Assembly (NCBI GenBank): GCA_965249955.1
Contig: OZ252261.1
Span: 1,860,001 to 1,924,000 of the forward strand
Length of the DNA stretch: 64,000 bases
From: SB11 sp965249955
GTDB lineage: Bacteria; Bacteroidota; Bacteroidia; UBA8524
Reading direction: 5' to 3'
A program made the position numbers and the translations under genes. Of this stretch, positions 59,702 to 64,000 are shown one piece after another (positions within the stretch are counted from its first letter, which is position 1; each line of letters starts with the position of its first letter). The notes under the pieces were generated by a model. That model searched no databases. It had not been told where the DNA came from and worked only from the letters and a program-made list of their open reading frames with translations.

Positions 59702-60766
59702 TTATTCATCTATTAGCGGCACTTCTACAATAAAATGTTCTTGTGTGTTGTGTATGTTGGCTGTTTTGCCTGTGGTGTATTGGTATAGTGATGCAAGGTT
59801 GTTTAACCCTTGTTTATTACTGCCTTCTACACGGGTTTTGGGTTGTTGGTTGTTTTTTACAATCAGATAGTTGTGGTGTATATAAATATTTATTATTAGG
59901 GGATTATCTTCAAAAGTGCTATTGTGTTTTATGGCGTTTTCTATCAGTATTTGTAGGGTAACTGGTATTATTTTTTTGTGTCGTTGGTGGTCGTCAATAT
60001 CAATATTTACTATCAATCCCCCATCAAAGCGGGTTTGTAGCAGCAGTATATAGTTTTGTACAAAACTGATTTCTGTTTCAAGGCTAACCGGGTCGTTTTC
60101 GTTATTTTCTAATAAATAACGGTATACTTTTGAGAGTTGTTTTAAAAATTTTGACGCTAATTCCGGATTCTCGAATATTAAACTATTTAGTGATGACAGG
60201 CTATTGAACAGGAAATGGGGGTTGAGCTGGTTTTTTAGATTTTCGAAATGAGCTTGTGTTTTTTCTTTTTCTAATAGTGATTGTTTTACCAATGATTTTT
60301 TCCATTCTAAAAGGAAGTGGTGCCCCATAATACCTGAGTTTGCAGCAATATTAATAAGCAGGTATACTATTAGGCCTGAAAATATTATCTCTTTGGATAT
60401 TTCTATATTTCTAAAAATTGGTATTACTATTAATACTAATGCAATGAGTACTGAATATAAAAACACTTGCCCTATTGCCATTTGGGTAAATATGCGTTGC
60501 ATAATGCCATTGGTATAAGGCATTTTTTTATTGAGAAAGAGGTTTATTTTTTCTAACCCCATCCACATAAAGAAGATAACAAACAAACTAAGAAAGAACC
60601 CTTGTGCTTGTTGGGTTGCCGTAAACATATTGCCAAAAACAGTGAGGCGCACAAATAAGCCTACTATCGAAAGAGATAGTATAATACCCGTGCGGTGCAT
60701 AGCTTTTTTTTGCTTGTCGCTACATTGGTTATAGCGTGCAATTATTTTATTCTTCAAAAAACTCAC
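59702..60766 (-). CDS. LytS-type sensor histidine kinase
   Basis: A 354-aa kinase with four membrane helices at the N-terminus (about residues 28-155) and a His_kinase-type catalytic region. The phosphorylated His184 is in NQLNPHFLFNSLSSLNSLIF and the N-box is ILIENAIKHN. A short G-box follows in VEGSNKQGLNNLASLYQYT. There is no large sensory domain, so it probably senses the membrane or the transporter. The start is GTG at 60766, overlapping the ABC ATPase stop by 20 bases. Partner of the LytTR regulator encoded just downstream. Confidence 0.92.
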   Translation of the reverse strand: MSFLKNKIIARYNQCSDKQKKAMHRTGIILSLSIVGLFVRLTVFGNMFTATQQAQGFFLSLFVIFFMWMGLEKINLFLNKKMPYTNGIMQRIFTQMAIGQVFLYSVLIALVLIVIPIFRNIEISKEIIFSGLIVYLLINIAANSGIMGHHFLLEWKKSLVKQSLLEKEKTQAHFENLKNQLNPHFLFNSLSSLNSLIFENPELASKFLKQLSKVYRYLLENNENDPVSLETEISFVQNYILLLQTRFDGGLIVNIDIDDHQRHKKIIPVTLQILIENAIKHNSTFEDNPLIINIYIHHNYLIVKNNQQPKTRVEGSNKQGLNNLASLYQYTTGKTANIHNTQEHFIVEVPLIDE

Positions 60767-61436
60767 GGTCTATAATTTCTCCATCTTGCATTACTATCAT
60801 ACGGTCAGAGTTTTGGGCAAATTCTTTATCGTGGGTAACGGCAATTATTGTTTGGTTGTATTGTTGGGTTAACTCTTTAAAAATATCAAAAACTATTTGG
60901 GTGTTTTTGGTATCTAAATTTCCTGTGGGTTCGTCGCCCATTATTAGCAGTGGGTCGTTTATAAGGGCACGGGCTATGGCTACGCGTTGTTGCTGCCCGC
61001 CCGATAGTTTTGAGGTGGGTTTAAGTGCCTGATCGTGCATGTCTAATATTTTTAGTTTTTCGTAGGCACGTTCTTTTATTTCTTCGCGGCTATATTTTGC
61101 CAGTTTTAGTGCAGGCATCATTACGTTGTCAAGGCAAGTAAACTCGGGCAAAAGAAAATGAAACTGGAATACAAAGCCTATTTTTTCGTTGCGCACGCGT
61201 GCCAGTTGGTTTTGTTTTTTGCCTGTAACGGTTTCTCCGTCTATCACCAATTGACCTTCATAGTCTGTATCCATTGTAGATAATACATATAACAGGGTTG
61301 ATTTTCCGCAACCCGATTTGCCTACAAGGGTAAGAAATTCGCCTTTGTGAACTTCAAAATCAATGTTTTTTAATACTTGAAATTTTTGAGGCTCGTAAAA
61401 GTACTTGGTTATATTGCTTGCTTTTAAGGCTATCAT
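60747..61436 (-). CDS. ABC transporter ATP-binding protein (LolD/MacB-like)
   Basis: A 229-aa ATPase. It has Walker A GKSGCGKST (about residues 39-47), signature LSGGQQQRVAIARAL, Walker B LLIMGDEPTGNLD and H-loop VTHDKEF. FtsX-type transporters of this kind (MacB, LolD) move lipids, lipoproteins or drugs across the periplasm without a classical transport channel. It pairs with the FtsX-like permease 43 bases upstream. The Walker B core has Gly-Asp-Glu where Ala-Asp-Glu is usual, which is neutral. It is cotranscribed with the adaptor, permease and two-component genes. Confidence 0.92.
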   Translation of the reverse strand: MIALKASNITKYFYEPQKFQVLKNIDFEVHKGEFLTLVGKSGCGKSTLLYVLSTMDTDYEGQLVIDGETVTGKKQNQLARVRNEKIGFVFQFHFLLPEFTCLDNVMMPALKLAKYSREEIKERAYEKLKILDMHDQALKPTSKLSGGQQQRVAIARALINDPLLIMGDEPTGNLDTKNTQIVFDIFKELTQQYNQTIIAVTHDKEFAQNSDRMIVMQDGEIIDREFFEE

Positions 61437-61479
61437 TTCACATTAAACATTTATCATTTACCTGTTTATTCAATTTAAA

Positions 61480-62745
61480 CTACCCACGCAGAATGCTTAC
61501 AGGGTCTACTTTGGCGGCTTTGCGGGCGGGGAAATAACCAGCAAAAAAGGTGGTAATTACTCCAAAGCCAACCCCAAAGGCATAGTGCTTAAACATAAAC
61601 GCTACGGGGAAGTGATCCATGGCTAAAAACTCACCGCCATCAAAGGGAAGTGTGCTAAGGTAGTAGCTAACTATATAGCCTATGCCTAAGCCTAACAATG
61701 CGCCTAAAATGCCTATTATTAGGGCTTGCACCATAAATATGTTTATTACGTCTTTGCCTGCAAAACCTGTGGCTTTTAGTATGGCTATATCTTTCATTTT
61801 CTCGTTTATAGTCATACTCATAATATTGTATATACCAAAGCCTGCTACTATTAGCAAGGTGGCTACTACTACAAAGGTGAGGGCGTTGCGTATTACAAAA
61901 CTTACCAATATGGTAGCGTTTGCTGTTTCCCAGTCTTCGGCAGTAAAATCAAAATTGCTCGAGTATATGGGGGCGTAGTATTTGGCTTTGTTAAGGTCTT
62001 TCAGCTTTAGGTTTATATCGGTAATATAGCTACTGCTTTGCCCTAGTATTTTTTGTACAGTTTGCAGTGTGGCGTAGCTTCGGCTGTTGTCTATTGCGCC
62101 TACGCCATAGCTAAAAGTGCCGGCTATTTTTAGGGTAAGTGTTCCCCCTAGAGGGGTTGATACAATTACTTTATCTCCTTTTTTTACGTTTAATTTTTTT
62201 GCTAAACCAACACCCATTAGTATGGCATCGCCTCCCGCCAATATATCTTCTATTTGTCCTGAACGCATTTTGGGTTTTAGGTCAAACATTTTGTCTTCGG
62301 CAATAATATCAACCCCTGTAAGCACGCCGTTTATTTGTGTTGGCCCATAGTTGTAAAATACTTGCGAGCTTACGTTGGGCGATACCGATTCAACTTCGTT
62401 TTGCTTGCGCAATTGCTCGGCAACGTGCAGTCCGTTTTTTAGTTTGGGTAGCTCGTTTTTTGGACGTGGGCTATGTATTACCGTAATGTGGTTGGGTTTG
62501 TTTTTATAGTATATATCGGTAATGCTTTGTTTGGCTATCTCAACATCATTATATAGGCGTATGTGTGGGGTAGAGGTGAGCGTAGTTTCTGACAGAAAAT
62601 CGTTTATCCCCGTCATAAAACTAATCATTATAATAAACATGGCAATACCAAACGTTACGCCCAAAATTGCCACAATAGAGGTTTTTTTGCGCGATAGCAG
62701 GTGGGTAAACGCTATGTGTACTGGGAGGTAAGGAACTATTTTCAT
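61480..62745 (-). CDS. MacB-type FtsX-domain ABC permease
   Basis: A protein of about 421 aa with one N-terminal helix (about residues 19-47), a large periplasmic MacB-PCD domain (about 48-280) and three C-terminal helices in an FtsX domain with the motif FGIYNIMSMTINEKMKDIAILKATGF split over about 300-325, and a basic end (FPARKAAKVDPVSIL). The ATG 62745 is chosen over TTG 62751 because an AAGGAG Shine-Dalgarno sequence lies 9 bases before it (62755-62760, minus strand). It forms a MacAB-like transporter with the adaptor and ATPase. Confidence 0.9.
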   Translation of the reverse strand: MKIVPYLPVHIAFTHLLSRKKTSIVAILGVTFGIAMFIIMISFMTGINDFLSETTLTSTPHIRLYNDVEIAKQSITDIYYKNKPNHITVIHSPRPKNELPKLKNGLHVAEQLRKQNEVESVSPNVSSQVFYNYGPTQINGVLTGVDIIAEDKMFDLKPKMRSGQIEDILAGGDAILMGVGLAKKLNVKKGDKVIVSTPLGGTLTLKIAGTFSYGVGAIDNSRSYATLQTVQKILGQSSSYITDINLKLKDLNKAKYYAPIYSSNFDFTAEDWETANATILVSFVIRNALTFVVVATLLIVAGFGIYNIMSMTINEKMKDIAILKATGFAGKDVINIFMVQALIIGILGALLGLGIGYIVSYYLSTLPFDGGEFLAMDHFPVAFMFKHYAFGVGFGVITTFFAGYFPARKAAKVDPVSILRG

Positions 62746-62754
62746 GGTCAAATT

Positions 62755-62760
62755 CTCCTT
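62755..62760 (-). promoter_or_regulatory. Shine-Dalgarno site deciding the permease start
   Basis: The minus strand reads AAGGAG, overlapping the adaptor gene's stop (TAAGGAG). It is 9 bases from the ATG at 62745 and only 2 from the competing TTG at 62751, which favours the ATG. Clear Shine-Dalgarno sites are rare in this window. Confidence 0.7.
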
Positions 62761-63853
62761 ACTTGGTTATTATTTCTGTTGAAGCATCAATACCGCTAAG
62801 TACTTCTGCATATTCAAAGTTTTCAATTCCTTTTTTAATTTTTACTTTTTGTTTTCCCTTAGCAGTTTTCACCAATACCGAGTCGCCAGGAAGCAATAGT
62901 GTTTTGGGTATGCACAGTACGTCTTTTTTCTCTTGAATAATAATATTAGCCTCAATATTAGTACCTGCAAATATGTTGGGCAGTGTATCCGTTAGCATTG
63001 CATCAACCCTAAATGCAAAATCGCGTTTGTTCATGGCCGGGTATATGCGGCTTACCTTAGCTTTAAATACTTTGTCGCCAAAGGCTTCTATTTGCACCAA
63101 TACCTGTTGGTCGGCTTTAATTTTTTCAATATCGCTTTCGTCTACACTCATTTTCAACACCACTTGGTTAGCATCGCCAATAATGGCTATCGGTTCACCA
63201 CGACGCACTACTTCGCCTTTTTCTTTATTTATATCATAAATACGTCCGTTGGCACTGCTACGTATAAGGTAATGGGCGGCATCGTCTTGGGCTACTTTGT
63301 ATTGGCTTTCGGCATTTTGTAATGTAACATACAATTGCGAGCGCAGGCTTTGCATACGCTGCTGGGTTGCTTTGTAATCGTTTTGGGTATTGATATAGAT
63401 TAATTCAAAACGCTCAAAATCAGATTTTTTTACTGCATTTTCTTCGTACAGGCGTTTGTAGCGTATATAGTTGGTGCTGTCGTTTTGCAGTTTTGCAGAA
63501 AGGGTTTTAAGCTGTGCCTTTAACTCTTTTAAAGCAGGAGAGCTTTCGCCATAGTTTTGCTGTGCCGTTCTGTATATTTCTTGGGCACTGTAAAGGCGGG
63601 CATCGGTAGCGTTGCCATCAACCCTTATCAGTTGCTGGCTCTCGCCAATCTCGTCTCCTTCTTGCACAAAAATATCGGCCACTGTACCATCAGCTAGCGA
63701 GTATAGCGTAAACTGGTTTTCAGGCTCAAGCGTACCACTGGCATACACCACCTCTGTTAAATCACGTTTTTGGACGGTTTGTGTCGGTATTTTTTTATCA
63801 CAGGCTGCCAATAGTAGTATAGCAGCAGCTATTGTTAGTAGTGTACGATTCAT
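62759..63853 (-). CDS. MacA/HlyD-type periplasmic adaptor lipoprotein
   Basis: A 364-aa adaptor. It has a lipobox (LLLAACDKK, lipidated Cys near residue 18), a lipoyl-like first half (about residues 45-75: EPENQFTLYSLADGTVADIF), a long coiled-coil hairpin (about 85-185, rich in Q, L and K), the second lipoyl half (IRSSANGRIYDINKEKGEVV) and a beta-barrel domain. It joins the inner-membrane permease to an outer-membrane exit channel, which is not encoded here. It is the first gene of the efflux operon; the 147 bases upstream hold the promoter region and a 12-bp palindrome at 63891-63902. Confidence 0.9.
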   Translation of the reverse strand: MNRTLLTIAAAILLLAACDKKIPTQTVQKRDLTEVVYASGTLEPENQFTLYSLADGTVADIFVQEGDEIGESQQLIRVDGNATDARLYSAQEIYRTAQQNYGESSPALKELKAQLKTLSAKLQNDSTNYIRYKRLYEENAVKKSDFERFELIYINTQNDYKATQQRMQSLRSQLYVTLQNAESQYKVAQDDAAHYLIRSSANGRIYDINKEKGEVVRRGEPIAIIGDANQVVLKMSVDESDIEKIKADQQVLVQIEAFGDKVFKAKVSRIYPAMNKRDFAFRVDAMLTDTLPNIFAGTNIEANIIIQEKKDVLCIPKTLLLPGDSVLVKTAKGKQKVKIKKGIENFEYAEVLSGIDASTEIITK

Positions 63854-64000
63854 TTTTATGCTAGAGACTAAAATGTTGATACAAAGATGTAAATGTACAT
63901 TTTGAATACGAAACCTAATGAAATGATATGCAAAATATACCCTGCGAAACGTAGCCCAATTACTTTGGAGCGGGATACAACTTTAGAGCCTAGTAATTAA

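Noticed and set aside
63891..63902. 12-bp palindrome AAATGTACATTT upstream of the efflux operon
   Set aside because: It is short and AT-rich, so chance is likely. It could be an operator, but nothing else supports it.
63923..64000. A 26-codon open frame at the window end
   Set aside because: It is too short, with no family features or start context.
1..64000. tRNA, rRNA, CRISPR arrays, insertion sequences, prophage
   Set aside because: I scanned for cloverleaf-like stretches, direct repeat-spacer series and transposase motifs and found none. Very short RNAs could have been missed.

Overview
The window is chromosomal DNA from a member of the Bacteroidota, probably an aerobic, non-fermenting environmental lineage. 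The phylum call rests on several points: seven proteins end in type IX secretion (T9SS) type A sorting domains; there is a GldA-type gliding ABC ATPase; CcmE is of the CxxxY kind; -7 promoter boxes match TAnnTTTG; Shine-Dalgarno sites are scarce and DNA is AT-rich; and LytS/LytR-type two-component genes are present. Cytochrome c maturation, an acyl desaturase and oxygen-dependent phenylacetyl-CoA epoxidation genes point to aerobic growth. I cannot place it below phylum from sequence reading alone.

Layout. 1-3.1 kb: end of a cytochrome c maturation operon (ccmD-like tail, ccmE, ccmF). 3.1-8.7 kb: two tandem paralogues of unknown function, a scramblase-like protein, a Rossmann/DUF2520 protein with a small membrane partner, a secreted purple-acid-phosphatase-like phosphoesterase and a DoxX-like protein. 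8.9-20.7 kb: a long cluster of six polytopic, glycosyltransferase-C-like membrane proteins (three on the minus strand, two on the plus strand reading away from them, then a GT87 member) with hypothetical and MORN-repeat secreted proteins at its edges. 20.7-28.5 kb: a MORN protein, a DUF5916 outer-membrane barrel, a GT2 polyprenyl-phosphate-sugar-synthase-like enzyme, a TPR protein and two tandem T9SS cargo proteins. 28.6-39 kb: polA, three envelope hypotheticals, a four-gene arsenic operon (arsR, arsI/cadI, an LMW-phosphatase arsC-like gene, acr3) with a visible operator, a lipoprotein and gldA.

39-54.3 kb: a fatty-acid desaturase followed by five consecutive same-strand paralogues (about 640-1115 aa). 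They share a fixed N-terminal domain, a fixed C-terminal module, a PKD domain and a T9SS tail, and differ in a variable number of SprB-like middle repeats. This is the most striking structure in the window. 54.3-56 kb: paaB-paaC-paaD without paaA next to them, behind a clean 22-bp palindromic operator. 56.2-58.9 kb: an AT-rich McrB/McrC-type restriction pair directly abutting the paa genes. McrB carries an N-terminal region I do not recognise. 58.9-63.9 kb: a minus-strand operon for a MacAB-like efflux system (adaptor, permease, ATPase) with its own LytS-like kinase and LytTR regulator.

Connections. The GT2 enzyme, the GT-C-like proteins, the surface barrel and the T9SS cargo together suggest a surface glycan or glycoprotein programme, but no sequence evidence links the glycosyltransferases to the adhesin-like proteins directly. 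Convergent gene pairs are packed very tightly (2-bp gaps or overlapping stops) almost everywhere. No tRNA, rRNA, CRISPR array or insertion sequence was seen, and no intergenic stretch exceeds 300 bases.
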